Of a stretch of DNA of 64,000 nt, positions 36,640 through 46,913 are shown piece by piece. The DNA comes from Lucinisca nassula. Taxonomy: Eukaryota > Mollusca > Bivalvia > Lucinida > Lucinidae. The notes below the pieces were generated by a model that saw only the letters and a program-made list of their open reading frames with translations, was not told the DNA's origin and searched no databases. Both the position numbers and the translations under genes were made by a program. Location: the NCBI GenBank assembly GCA_963580285.1, contig OY757015.1, positions 147,992,082 through 148,056,081 on the forward strand. The letters run 5' to 3'. Each line of letters starts with the position of its first letter. Positions within the stretch are counted from its first letter, which is position 1.

Positions 36640-36906
36640 ATTTGACCATTACCTCAGTTAGGTGGTTCGCTAAATTTAGCAAAATAAAATCAATAGATGA
36701 GTTCTTTAAATTATTTAAAATCTATTATAGATGTTCTAGAACGTATACCTCGGAGTCCTATTCTTTACCTTGCGGGCTTTGAACTCTTCTGCAGGTTTTG
36801 GCTTTTCCACAGAGGAGGGAAGACTATTCCACGAGGAATAGTTCCAGGAAAAAGGAATTCTTCAGTGCATCACTATAGGCCTGATATCTATGATATTGAC
36901 TGTTGT
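36640..36906. other. Unassigned interior of the 4.08-kb element
   Basis: Open in one plus frame, but without family resemblance. Possibly part of LINE debris. Confidence 0.35.
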
Positions 36907-37198
36907 TTTCGCCCCCCGCCCATCGGGGCTTTGAGAAATAGATTGAGTTGCATGGTGCTCCCACGCAGAGCTGAATCTGACCACACACGAGTACTGGTAA
37001 ATCGCCTAGAAGGACTAAGCCTGTCCGGACAAAGCCGTGTGAGTCAGATGGCCCAATGCATATATGCCTTCTGTTTCATTGGGCGATAGGGCTTGATATA
37101 ACATTTCATCTCAATAACGGGTAAAAGTCCCATAAAATCTTTAAAATTACCTAAATAGTGTTGACGGGGATGTTAAAGCCCTATTCAAACAAACAGAC
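36907..37198 (+). repeat. SINE family B
   Basis: GCCCCCCGCCCATCGGGG head, CCACGCAGAGCTGAATCTGA, ACACGAGTACTGGTAAATCG, CTGTTTCATTGGGCGATAGG, tail GTGTTGACGGGGATGTTAAA then CAAACAAACAGACAAAC. Confidence 0.88.
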
Positions 37199-37209
37199 AA
37201 ACATTGACT

Positions 37210-37510
37210 GTTGTTAATTTTGATGCCCTTCTTTGAGTTGAACAAGTCACAGAGGGCATGTATTTATCTTTAGTAAGAGACACTGTATCTGAGTGTCTCT
37301 TATAAAAGAAGGTTAAAGAAGACCGCTCACGACGGGCCTCCAGCAATGGCCAATCCAGCTCATCATGCATATAACCAACACTACTTTTGTTCCACCATCC
37401 CCCTGCAGGTCCATCGAGTAGCCGTCCTAACATTGGGATGCCAAACAGGTGATTCATACTCAAGTTGAGGACGAACCAGTGCAACATCCTTTGTCTGTCT
37501 AGGTGCAAAA
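37210..37510 (-). pseudogene. LINE C-terminal remnant
   Basis: Translates as HDELDWPLLEARRERSSLTF, FYKRHSDTVSLTKDKYMPSV and RRASKLTTVN. The L-W-LE-RR-R--L-FYK-H pattern is the region after the RT domain in CR1/Jockey-type LINEs (compare LNWQTLEQRRSVARLCLFY at 39070). One frame is kept for about 90 codons; no RT core. Confidence 0.65.
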
Positions 37511-38340
37511 GCCAAATTACATCTTAAGAAATCCTAATGTCCTACTGGTTGCTTTCGATGTTATCTCAGTAATGTGTTGATCACAACCGAAATTGTCGGT
37601 GATAGTGATTTCTGACATGATCTTGCATAATTTGTCAACGGTGTTTGAACCGTACTTGAATAATGTGGGCATTTATCTCATTATTTATCCAGATAAAATA
37701 ACTAATTAATTACCAGAAAGAGCTTTAAATGATAATCTTTTGATAAATGTAAGAATCTTAATTTCTTTGGCTGCAAAATATACATATTTTGAATTTTAAT
37801 TTATATTTCTATCCAATCATGACACAATTTTTAACCCCGATCTTATAAAGACAACTCTCGACCTGTGACGGGATTAAAAGTCAGTATGAGGATAGAGTAG
37901 AAATAATCGAAATTCAAAATATTTATATTTTGCAGCCAAACACATTAAATTGTTACAAGTATCGGAAAAATTCGGTGTAAAAGTCGTTCTAATAATGTAT
38001 TAGGTATTTCATGTGGGTAAATTCTGAAATTAATGCCGATTGTATTCAAGTATTGTGCAGATATTGTTGACGATATATTCAAGATTTACTTACTTTAACA
38101 TATCAGAAATTATAAAATGTTATTAGAAATCGTTAACTGGATGTATAATTTAGTAGAAAATGACATTTGGGAAGGATATTTTTTCACAGCTATATCGCGG
38201 TTTAAAATATCTAAAATTCCCGTTGCTTTTACAATGATTACGGCCCGCAGTTCCCCTCGGTTAATATAGACCAGGTGTGTGACGTCATGCGATTTCGGCT
38301 TTGCCTTAAAAACCTGTTATATTCCATTCTTGTAACAATG
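37511..38340. other. No gene seen; short inverted repeats
   Basis: AT-rich. AAAATATACATATTTTGAATTT near 37770 has an inverted echo at 37910-37935 (AAATTCAAAATATTTATATT), marking a small inverted repeat about 150 bp apart. No ORF. Confidence 0.45.
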
Positions 38341-38359
38341 AGTCATTTATATGATGTTA

Positions 38360-39600
38360 CGGGATTAGGGGCGGTACCTTGCATTGGATCAAGGCTTTTC
38401 TCAGTAACCGTGTGCAGAAGGTCGTCATTGAGGGCGAGGAATCGGGTTCGGTACCGGTAACTTCAGGAGTCCCTCAGGGCTCAGTTCTGGGCCCAATCCT
38501 TTTCCTGGCCTACATTAACGACCTTCCGCAGGACATAGTCTCCCAGGTGCGCCTCTTTGCTGACGATACAGCTATATACCTGACACTAGAGGACAAGGGT
38601 GACAGTGACACATTACAGAGGGACCTTGACAAGCTGCAAGAATGGGAGACAAAATGGGATATGGAGTTTAACCCCTCCAAGTGCCAGGTCATAAGGGTGA
38701 CTTCCGCCAGGACTCCAATTAAAACACAATATGTGCTGCACGGGCAGGTCCTGGAGGCTGTCAGCAGTGCCAGGTACTTGGGGTGGATATCTCCAATGAC
38801 CTGAGTTGGAACACCCATGTGGACAGGATTGCAACCAGTGCCAACAGAACTCTTGGATTCATTAGGCGAAATATCAAAACTAAGTCCCCCCAGGTGCGTG
38901 AGATGGCCTACCAGTCCCTTGTCCGTCCCCAGCTGGAGTATGCATCTCCAGTGTGGGACCCCCACACCAAAGAACAAGCCCATAAAATAGAAATGGTCCA
39001 AAGAAGAGCAGCCCGGTGGACCATGAATGATTGGAACAGAACAACTAGTGTCACATACTTGCAGCACCAGTTGAACTGGCAAACTTTGGAACAGAGAAGA
39101 TCCGTTGCTCGTCTCTGTCTCTTTTACAGAATAGTTTATGGCCTCGTGGCCGTCCCCCTCCCAGATTATATCCAGCCCACAAGTAGGCCATCCAGGTTCA
39201 ACTCAATGACATTCCGTCAAATCCATACTGGTAAGAATGCCTATAAGTATTCCTTCTTTCCCCTGGCCATTGTCCAGTGGAATGTCCTCCCTGAACATGC
39301 TGTTAGCTCCACAGGTCTTGAAGCCTTCAAGACCGCAGTAGGAGGTCTTCAGCATCCCAAACCCTAAATATTGTAAAGCATGTTTTTAAATCTGTTTTTA
39401 AGTTTTCACCCTGTTTTAAGCTGGTCGATCCAAGAGCGTTGTTTTATTCTCCCCCTCATTATCGAACTAGTCTTAACCTATCACCTTTTAGTAGCCTCAC
39501 TATCATTCTTTTATATTTTTCTTATTCATGACCCGACGTGCAGTCACCTGCCAAAAATGCCCGCGAGGGCGTAGGCAGTATTACGAAGATAGATAGAAGA
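38360..39600 (+). pseudogene. CR1/Jockey-like LINE, 5'-truncated RT and C-terminus
   Basis: Frame 1 (38379-38804): WIKAFLSNRVQKVVIEG, TSGVPQGSVLGPILFLAYIN, VRLFADDTAIYL with the catalytic DD intact, NPSKCQVIRVT. A +1 shift near 38775 leads to 38783-39367: DLSWNTHVDRIATSANRTLG, LVRPQLEYASPVWDP, VQRRAARW, TYLQHQLNWQTLEQRRSVAR, YIQPTS. A 3' untranslated region follows with a GATAGATAGAAGATAG end typical of microsatellite-tailed CR1-type elements. Only one frameshift, so fairly young among LINE copies here. Confidence 0.9.
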
Positions 39601-40304
39601 TAGTGGTTGCCTGGTGGTTTAAATCGACATAAAATCTAATCTAAAAACTTCTCTCCAGGTGATAGAATGATAGACTCGTGGGAACTAGAGCGTGTTTTGG
39701 GAGCTGGTGCGGTGATGAGGGAGCTACTCCGCCTGAAAAATTTGGCGTCACTCCTTCACAGTACACAAACTTATAATTCTGTTTACATCTAAATGGTGAT
39801 TAAGGGCCGACATACACAGAATTTGCGCCAAAATATCTCATTCCAAGCGAAAACTTACAAAACGATTGCTTCATTCATTCATGCTGACATAAAACTAAAG
39901 TCAGATTACCCTGTGTTCGATTTTGTTACTGTCGCCTACTTTCAGCAACGATTTTTTTTTCAGTATTTCTTTCGGCCTGCTTAGAAAGGTAAATCATTTT
40001 AACATCGCCGAAACTTTAAATTATTCTCTCATTCTTCTACAATAAATCAAAACACACAAGGGTGTACCTACCTTTTTTTACCATTTCCAAGTCCTAGGAA
40101 CTATGGCGAGAGATTCCGGATGTGTCGTGGGAGCAAAATTACGTTGGCGCGATTTCGCGATAGCTCCGCTGATGTCCACCCGTGATCTATATTTTAGAGC
40201 AGAAATAAGAAAACTAAGATTAACCTCTATAAACGCCAGTTTTACTATATAAAAGTGGGGTTCAGAGGGGTCAAAATGATATAGGCGTGTTTTCGTGATG
40301 AGAC

Positions 40305-40685
40305 CCCACTATTCCACATAAAGTTGAAATTACAAGAGGGTTCATTTCTGAAGCTGGTCAACGCGAGAAAAAATAATCACAATACTGGGGAGGGTTTTGT
40401 TTATTTATTTTGGAGTCAAAATGCCCAGTCAACACTGAGCAGTCGTATGTCATATCGAACCGGTCAATTTTCCCATCAAGCGGTTACAGTGCACCGCACG
40501 TTCTTTCGCCAGAAACTGACAACTGACTTTCTGGAAACAGCGGAAGGAGAGAAAGATTGTAGAGATTTCATGAAGTATGCTGCAGACCCCGGTAGATGTA
40601 GAAACCGCGACCTTCTGATCAGGTCAAGGGACTATCAAAGACGGTGAATGAATATAATGTCGGACCATTCACATGCCTTCTGATT
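40305..40685. other. No gene seen
   Basis: One plus frame is open for 107 codons (40324-40647) with no recognisable family and no repeat partner in the window. Upstream context is a MITE end. Confidence 0.4.
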
Positions 40686-40689
40686 AACA

Positions 40690-40914
40690 GTGGAGAAGCC
40701 TCCGTACGGAAATATACATTATTTTTCTTATTTCTGCTCCAATACATAGGTTGGTGGTTTACGTTAGAACCGCCTCAATGAGGCGGTTCTAACGAGCACC
40801 CACAACCTATGTTTGAAGTATAAATAAGAAAAATATCACGGCTTTTCATCAGAAAAATTGCCATTTTGGAGATGTGAAAAATGCACTTTGTCGCACGGGT
40901 GTGTTATCGTAATG
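40690..40914. mobile_element. Hairpin-core MITE B, left end missing
   Basis: GTTTACGTTAGAACCGCCTC, AATGAGGCGGTTCTAACGAG and CACCCACAACCTATGTTTG form the core; right end GCACGGGTGTGTTATCGTAATG split at the last bases ends at 40914. Confidence 0.8.
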
Positions 40915-41389
40915 TAATCTTATTTCTACTGACAGCACAGTCGGATGCGCGTCTGACTGGTGAACAGGTAGTCACGGGTTCTCTAAATTTTTCGGGTCCT
41001 GGGGATTGATCAAGAAATCTTCTCTACGGTCATTCTCTCCCTTCTCCCTTCAAGAAGTAGATTGTCAGTTTCTTGCGAAAGAGTGAACAGTACTGTAAAC
41101 CGCTTATGCATAAACTGTGACTTGTAAGCTTACCGGCTTGATATGCCACACACAGTGTTGACTGGGCCATTAAACTCCAAACAAACATACATTCTTATTC
41201 TAGCATGCCACCTGATATTCTCGAAAACATGCTAAAATTTAACATCAATAACTTTTAAGTTAAGTTCTCTGCGGATTAAAACTATTTTACAACACATGCT
41301 GCACCTTATAAATCTTTAATCCACAAAGTAATAGTTTGGGGCAGATCTGTGTGTCGTTTGTATTGCTTTGTTAGTTTTACGAATATTAT
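40915..41389. other. No gene; SINE-like tail at 41145
   Basis: CACACAGTGTTGACTGGGCCATTAAAC near 41152 (two adjacent words) resembles SINE tails. Otherwise unassigned. Confidence 0.4.
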
Positions 41390-41515
41390 TATTTCATTTT
41401 ATCAAACAATGAAGATTTCCCTTTTTTCTTGTTTAAAACATATGATGTGGGTACTTGTTAGAATCGCCTCAATGAGACAATTCTAACAAGTCCCAACAAT
41501 ATTTGTTTTCATGTG
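41390..41515. mobile_element. Hairpin-core MITE fragment
   Basis: Diverged core GGGTACTTGTTAGAATCGCC and GACAATTCTAACAAGTCCC with ATATGATGTGG flank. Compensated changes on both arms keep pairing (TTG with CAA), which may be decay or conservation of folding. Confidence 0.6.
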
Positions 41516-41525
41516 TTTTTAATCG

Positions 41526-42245
41526 CCCCTGCACATCGGGACTTTAAGAAATAGATGGGCTGCATGATGCTACCACGCAGAGCTTAAACCGACCCGCACA
41601 CGAGTACTGGTAAACCGCATAGAGGATCTAAGCCTGCCCAGGCAAAGCGGTGCAAATAAAAATCAAAAATGAGTTCCTTTAAGAGCAATGAAAACATTCA
41701 TAAGAAAGAGGATGGGTCATACTACGTAGTTTCGGCTAATAAAGCCTCTTCAGTGACCCTGTAATGATCCGGCAAAGAAAGCCAGAGGAAACATACTGCA
41801 AGTCGGCCCGTCCATGCTTATAAACCCTATTCATCACGGTACAAGTCCGTGAAATGAAGACCCACTAAACCCCATTTTATATAGAGAAAACTCGGGTTTA
41901 CGGGGATATACATTAGTTTTCTTATTTCTGCTCCAAGACAAAGGTTGTGGATACTCGTTAGAACCGTCTCAATGAGACGAATCTAACGAGCACCCACAGC
42001 CTATGTTTGGAGTAAAAAATAAGAAGAATGTCACAATTTTTCATGAGAAATTTCACCATTTTGGAGATATGAAAGAATGCACTATTTTGCACGGATGTGT
42101 TATCGTAATGGGTATCATTGGGGGCAGGGCTTGAGATGTCATTTCATCACAATGTGGGGTAAAAGTCCCACAAAATTGGAAGCAACGTCTCCAAAATGAC
42201 CTTTACAGTGTTGACGGGGACTTTAAACCTCAAATCAAACAAAAA
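41526..42245 (+). repeat. SINE family B with two insertions
   Basis: 5' part 41526-41655 (CCCTGCACATCGGGACTTT to AGGCAAAGCGGTGC), a 150-bp foreign piece at 41656-41806, then TCCATGCTTATAAACCCTATT to 41831, MITE B 41832-42110, and the 3' part 42111-42245 (GGTATCATTGGGGGCAGGG to GACGGGGACTTTAAACCTCA). Confidence 0.85.
41832..42110. mobile_element. Hairpin-core MITE, subfamily B, full length, no target duplication
   Basis: 279 bp, ends CATCACGGTACAAGTCCGTG and GGATGTGTTATCGTAATG. Core GGATACTCGTTAGAACCGTC and GACGAATCTAACGAGCACCC. In the host SINE the flanks CTATT and GGTATCATTGGG join directly to the standard SINE sequence, so no bases were duplicated. Confidence 0.9.
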
Positions 42246-42332
42246 GCATGCGATTTTAAATCTTTGATCACTGGCACTATTAGTAATTGTTCGTGGGACA
42301 AATGACGCTAAATGTCATAATTGTGTTGGCTT
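42246..42332. other. Spacer between two SINE pieces
   Basis: Short unassigned stretch; too short to carry a gene. Confidence 0.4.
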
Positions 42333-42463
42333 TATTGGGCAACAGGGCTTGAGAAGTCATTTCATCTCGATGTCGGGTAAAAGTCCCACAAAATTGGAAG
42401 CAACGTCTCCAAAATGACCTTTACAATGTTGACGGGGACGTTAAACCTCAAATCAACCAAGAA
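42333..42463 (+). repeat. SINE family B, 3' half
   Basis: TTTATTGGGCAACAGGGCTT, CATCTCGATGTCGGGTAAAA, GTTGACGGGGACGTTAAACC. It is 5'-truncated, as expected for retroposed SINEs. Confidence 0.85.
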
Positions 42464-43189
42464 ACAAATGTCATAATTGTGACCTGCTTGCACAGTGTAA
42501 ATATAGTTCGACCTGAACAATACGGTAATCCAATCATTCCTCTAATCATCCTGATTCTAAACTATCCATAAACACTGGTCAGACTAGCGCAGATGTGAAG
42601 GCTGGTCTTCATGTGCTTGATAACCCTTTTCTTTGGTTCTTTTAAATTGTTTATGTTTCATTTCAACGATTTATTATACCTGTTTTAGGCCATTGTATTT
42701 TTATTCAAGTTAAGTCGATTATTATTGTTTTGCCTTTTGTAAGTTTGGTATAATCTAGTTGGAATTATATAATTTATTAAACTTGCACTTTTAACCCTGT
42801 ACAACTTACACTTTTAACCCTATACAACTATACAATATATATATATATAAAATATATATATAAAATCAAAAAGTCCGATATCGCCACAATAATATATTTT
42901 TTACCAAGCTTCTACTGCAGTTTCACTGTTTTGACAGATTTTCAAGAAGATATAAATATATACCGGCAAAAAAGTTCTGCGACTCTGTGATTAATGCCGA
43001 TTTGTTTCAAAACCAGGTAACATCATTTTATTAAAAAAAAAAAGGTAGTCACAGATAAGATTGACTAGGCGGAGCTATCGTTTGCACCTGTCCTTGGAAT
43101 GTTCTATTAACAAAAAGGTAAACCAAGTCTCCCGATGGTGTGAATTCAGCTGTAAAACAAACAAAGCTGTGGCCAATATGGAAATTGTG
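42464..43189. other. No gene; AT-rich with (TA)n
   Basis: ATATATATATATAAAATATA at 42836-42865. Pairs of ACACTTTTAACCCTGTACAA units near 42790 are a short tandem duplication. No ORF. Confidence 0.5.
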
Positions 43190-43517
43190 TGTGTGTGAAT
43201 TCGGTTTTAACGTCGCTTTCAACAATGTTTCAGTCATATCACGACGGTGTCTGGTTGCGACAGGGAGCTTAATGCTCACTTTTATAGTGCTGCCTCACTG
43301 AAGTATCATGTCCCAGACACATTACATGATACCACACCCAGTCACATTACCCTGACACTTGGTCGACCAGTCCCAGCTCTAACCCGTAAATCTGAGTGCC
43401 AAGCGAGGAGCAGCTAGTACCATTTTATCAACTTTGGTATGCCGCGGCCCGGGATCGAACCCGTGACCTCCCGTTCCCCGGAGCGGACACTCTACCAACT
43501 GAGCTATCGGGGCCGGT
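43190..43517 (-). repeat. tRNA-derived SINE (family A), full length
   Basis: Minus strand from GGCCCCGATAGCTCAGTTGG (box A), GGGTTCGATCCCGGGCC wording shared with 1-245, through ATGATACTTCAGTGAGGCAG, to the tail GAAAGCGACGTTAAAACCGA and a (CA)n end. The only full-length family A copy. Confidence 0.88.
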
Positions 43518-43670
43518 GTCAATATGGCCATTTGGTACACTTGAAGAAAGCATGCGAAAGACACCCTACCGAATCTTCTGGTGGACTCAACGAATTTGAC
43601 ATATATTGACAGCGCCTTGAGAATTTTATCTGCGACTACTAAACATGCTATATATCAGCTTTCTACTTAT

Positions 43671-43841
43671 GAAATAGATCAGCTCTAGCTGTGATTTGTT
43701 GAGTAATAAATCACAGTTTGGAGGTCAGTTGTAAAGTAGACAAATCACGAGCGCGTAGCGCGCGTGATTTGTCTACTTACAACTGACCGACAAACTGTGA
43801 TTTATTACACAACAAATCACAAACTAGAGCTGATCTATTTC
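43671..43841. repeat. 171-bp near-perfect palindrome
   Basis: GAAATAGATCAGCTCTAGCT... (to 43755) pairs with 43759-43841 around CGCGTAGCGCG with few mismatches, arms of about 84 bp. Variants at 54431-54600 and, split, at 55196-55780 show it is the terminal module of a larger element. Confidence 0.88.
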
Positions 43842-44150
43842 GATTCTAACACGCTGAAAATCGGCAATAATGTTGTTGTTTCCTTCAAAATCTCACAACT
43901 CTTCGCCATTTTTAGAAGAAAAATCCCGCTAAAATTATCGACTGAAACGCATGCATTTATATCCTTTTCTAACGTTTTCGATGCGAGAAAATGACGTTAC
44001 ACCGTCTAACGTCAAGTAAATCGACTAGTGACGTCATAAATTTGCAGTTTTTAATGACGTCACACGTCACGCTCTTCCGAGCTGTGATTTGTTGCAGAAT
44101 AAAACACAGTTATTTTGCATTGCCTATATAGGCGCGCTGTGTTAGAATAA
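43842..44150 (+). mobile_element. Half of a palindromic element with CRE-type sites
   Basis: Continues from the palindrome in the same order as 54605-54860: GTTGTTTCCTTCAAAATCTC, GCGAGAAAATGACGTTACAC, TGACGTCA at 44029-44036 and 44055-44062, then TTGCCTATATAGGCGCGCTG. The mirrored second half found at 54861-55780 is absent here. Confidence 0.65.
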
Positions 44151-44332
44151 ACAACATTGAAACGTAATTGAAATCGCATGAGGAATGTTCGGGAAATTTG
44201 AGTTTAAGGGCACAAGGGTTAATCAATGCATCATTGGAAAATTGCTTTGACCGTTAGTTTATACTACTTTATTTTAGTTCGATTGCGATGAAAGCTTCAA
44301 GCTTATTTAATCGCTCTCGAACACCAGTTCCG

Positions 44333-44522
44333 GATGTTTTTACATGCACGAGAGAAAGAGGCGGTGGCTTTTACACCACTGCTACCCATTTACACCTGGG
44401 TGGAGTGGAGCAGTGTCATTACGTGTCTTGCCCAAGGACACACCTCCATACCGATGGCCGGATTCGAACGCACAACCTCTCGATCATAAGACGAACGCGT
44501 TAACCACTGCGCTATCGAGGCT
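44333..44522 (-). repeat. tRNA-derived SINE (family F)
   Basis: Minus strand: CCTCGATAGCGCAGTGGTTA (box A), GTGCGTTCGAATCCGG (box B), then CCTTGGGCAAGACACG, CTGCTCCACTCCACCCAGGT and AAATGGGTAGCAGTGG. The CTTGGGCAAG...CCACCCAGG body is common in marine invertebrate SINEs. Confidence 0.85.
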
Positions 44523-44844
44523 GACCGTTAACGTACTCGAACGAATGACTGTAAAGGGTTTTGTGTGTGTGCGTGTGTGTGTGCGCCCGTGCGTGTATGT
44601 GAGTGTGTGTTCCAAAATGTTGCTACAGATGCTGATGCCTTGTAATGCTACGTGGTACACTTTCCAGGTTAGTGTTGAATGTTTGGGTGAACTTTTCTGT
44701 CAAAAGTTACATCATGATTCTCACCCAATAGGCTGCATGAAATTAACAACTATTTATCCCAATATATAACCAACTGCATTCCTTGCATGTGCTCAATTTC
44801 ATTGAAATAAAACCTGAGTTGTCTTTCATTAAGTATTTGGTAAT

Positions 44845-45680
44845 TATGGCAAACGTAAGGCCGTTTCGAGCTTTGAGAAAACTTTCTGTTGAAGAAAGAG
44901 CCCGGGCTCTTGGCCGTTTAGAAGCGGGAATTCACCCAGAGAATGTTGCTAACCAGTTCAATGTTCATCGCAGCACTATTTTTCGACTGCGCCAGCGTCA
45001 TCAAGCAACGGGGACCGTTTCCGAGCGACACAGATCCGGACGACCAAAATGCACGACAATGCGGTCACTGCAGCAAGGCGACCGTTTGTGGATGGTCCCA
45101 GTCTTGAGAGAATGTTGAGATAGCAACGAGGACTAGGTACACGTCCCATCTCGGTGTAGACAGTCCGTAATAGAGTTCGAACTTTGGGCTTTAAGTCCAG
45201 AAGACCGGCTAGGAAGCCCCATCTCTCTTAACGCCACAGCGCACCAAAGCGCCAGTTTGCACACGCCATGGCAGATGGAATCGGCACCAATGGTCACACG
45301 TCCTTTTCTCTAATGAATCCAGGTTTTGTGTGCGGAAGGTCGACGGTCGCATCAGAGTTTGGCGCCGCAACGGCTAGAGACAGCTAGAGCCTTGTGTCCA
45401 ACCAGCAATGGCGTACAACGGCGGCAGCGTTATGGTATGGGCAGGTATCAGTAGCAACGACAGAACTGCCCTTGTCGTCGTGCCTGGTAACTTGACTGGT
45501 CGTCGGTACATTGATGAAATTCTTTGACCACATGTTGTTCCATCTTCCAAGACGACATTTCGAGGCCTCGTCGTGCAAGGATTGTGGATGGCGTTCTGCG
45601 ACAGAATGGTGTTGAATGACTTGAGCGGCCGCCAATGTCTCCGGATTTATCCGGCATTGTGTACATTGAATGCTTTGTGA
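44845..45680 (+). pseudogene. Tc1/mariner-type transposase, inactivated
   Basis: MANVRPFRALRKLSVEERAR then LGRLEAGIHPENVANQFNVH and HRSTIFRLRQRH form the N-terminal helix-turn-helix pair; GRPKCTT follows. After frameshifts near 45110, LFSNESRFCVRKVDGRIRVW (usual FSDESRF, so first catalytic Asp is Asn), NGGSVMVWAGISS, and LVVVPGNLTGRRYIDEIL are readable, then decay. Full Tc1 transposases are about 340 residues. Terminal inverted repeats were not found. Confidence 0.88.
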
Positions 45681-45689
45681 TGCAAACCG

Positions 45690-45893
45690 TGTGCCAGTGT
45701 AGTGGCTGCAAATCAGATTGTCGACTATGAATCAGAGGGTCGTGAGTTCAAACCCTGGTGAAGAAATGGAATTTTTGTTATTTTTATTTTTTTTTTCTTC
45801 TCTTCTTTTTTTCTCCATAAGCACACATAAACAGTTATTTCCCCCTCGCACAACAAAGTTGTTAGGGGGTGAGGCTATTGCATTTGACCTGCG
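45690..45893 (+). repeat. SINE family G copy
   Basis: GTGCCAGTGTAGTGGC, TCGTGAGTTCAAACCCTGG (box B-like), T-rich body, CTCCATAAGCACACATAAAC, GGGTGAGGCTATTGCATTTG. It runs directly into the ACAT microsatellite, which therefore grew from the SINE tail. Confidence 0.75.
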
Positions 45894-46505
45894 CATACAT
45901 ACATACATACATACATACATACATACATACATACATACATACATACATACATACATACATACATACATACATACAAACATACATACATACATACGTACGC
46001 ATGCACGCATACATACGTACGCATGCATACATGCATGCACACTCACAATCATGTATGCATGCACATATACACATGCATGCACATACATGCTTGCATGCAC
46101 TCATGCATGCATGCACGCATACATGCTTGCATGCACTCATGCATGCATTCACGCATGCACATGCGTGTGCATGCACTCATTTATGCATGCACACACACAA
46201 TGCATAAATGCACATACTTACGCATGCATGCATGCAATCACACATGCATGCGTACATACACTCATGCATACATGCACAAACGCATGCATGCACACACACG
46301 CACCCATGCAGGCATGTATGTACACCTACATGTATGCATGCACTCACACATGCGTGTACGCATACATTTAAACATGCATGCATGCATGGGCACACTCATG
46401 CATGCGTGTACACATGCATTCACTCACACGTGCATGCAAACATACATGCACTCACACATGCATGCATGGACACACACACATCCATGCATACACACACACG
46501 TGCAT
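45894..46505. repeat. (ACAT)n microsatellite grading into ATGC-rich tract
   Basis: About 20 clean ACAT units, then 530 bp of variants built from CATGCATGCAC, CATACATG and CACACACA. Alternating purine-pyrimidine order is nearly unbroken. Long open frames here are artefacts of the repeat, rich in Cys/Met or His/Thr. Confidence 0.95.
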
Positions 46506-46584
46506 TTGGTTATGGCCCTTGGAAAATTGGGCATTTAGGGGCAAACAAATGGTTTGGGGCATTGTGTGTTACAAACAACAACAT

Positions 46585-46690
46585 TTCTAGTTATTTTATT
46601 TCTGCTCTAAAATATAGATTGTGCCTACCCGTCAGAACCGCCTCGATGAGGCCCATAATCTATATTTTGAGCAGAAATAAGTAAAATATC
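46585..46690. mobile_element. Hairpin-core MITE core fragment
   Basis: TATTTCTGCTCTAAAATATA, AGATTGTGCCTACCCGTCAG, AACCGCCTCGATGAGG then CCATAATCTATATTTTGAGC. Part of the right core arm is deleted. Confidence 0.7.
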
Positions 46691-46753
46691 CGTAGGTGTG
46701 AAAAGGATGGTGTCAATCTAGCCCCACATACTATTTAATGCCGCTAACGGCAT

Positions 46754-46876
46754 ATCCGGTCGGCCAACCTGGATGACGTAGCATCTTGAAACGTCGTCAT
46801 GTCAGGTCTGCCAAGTTGAAGGAAGTCATAGAGCGTCACATTCTTCGCGATCAACCACTAGGTTTAGGAAAATAGC

Positions 46877-46913
<37 letters not shown>

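Larger units (their letters stand above)
36105..40184. mobile_element. 4.08-kb element with about 520-bp inverted arms, ATCTA duplication
   Basis: Starts CACGGGTGGACATCAG and ends GCTGATGTCCACCCGTG; ATCTA lies at 36100-36104 and 40185-40189, and the uninterrupted MITE has it once. Arms 36105-36630 and 39665-40184 match throughout (GCGATAGCTCC, TCCTAGGAACTA, AGGCCGAAAGAAATA, GAACTAGAGCGTGTTTTGGG), with modest divergence. The interior holds a SINE B and LINE remnants but no recognisable transposase. Confidence 0.9.
35752..40300. mobile_element. Hairpin-core MITE A carrying two nested insertions
   Basis: Ends CATTACGAAAACTCGCC (35752) and GGCGTGTTTTCGTGATG (to 40300). Subtracting the SINE (35893-36051 plus one duplication) and the 4.08-kb element (36105-40184 plus ATCTA) leaves about 293 bp, the normal length for the family. 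The host is 3' of nothing coding. Confidence 0.9.

Noticed and set aside
38510..39082. 190-codon minus-strand ORF
   Set aside because: It is antisense to the LINE RT at 38379-39367, whose plus-strand frames carry the RT motifs.
45718..46684. Long open frames of 100-217 codons in several frames on both strands
   Set aside because: They arise from the ACAT/ATGC microsatellite, which lacks stop codons in several frames, and give monotonous Thr/His/Tyr or Cys/Met/Val peptides.
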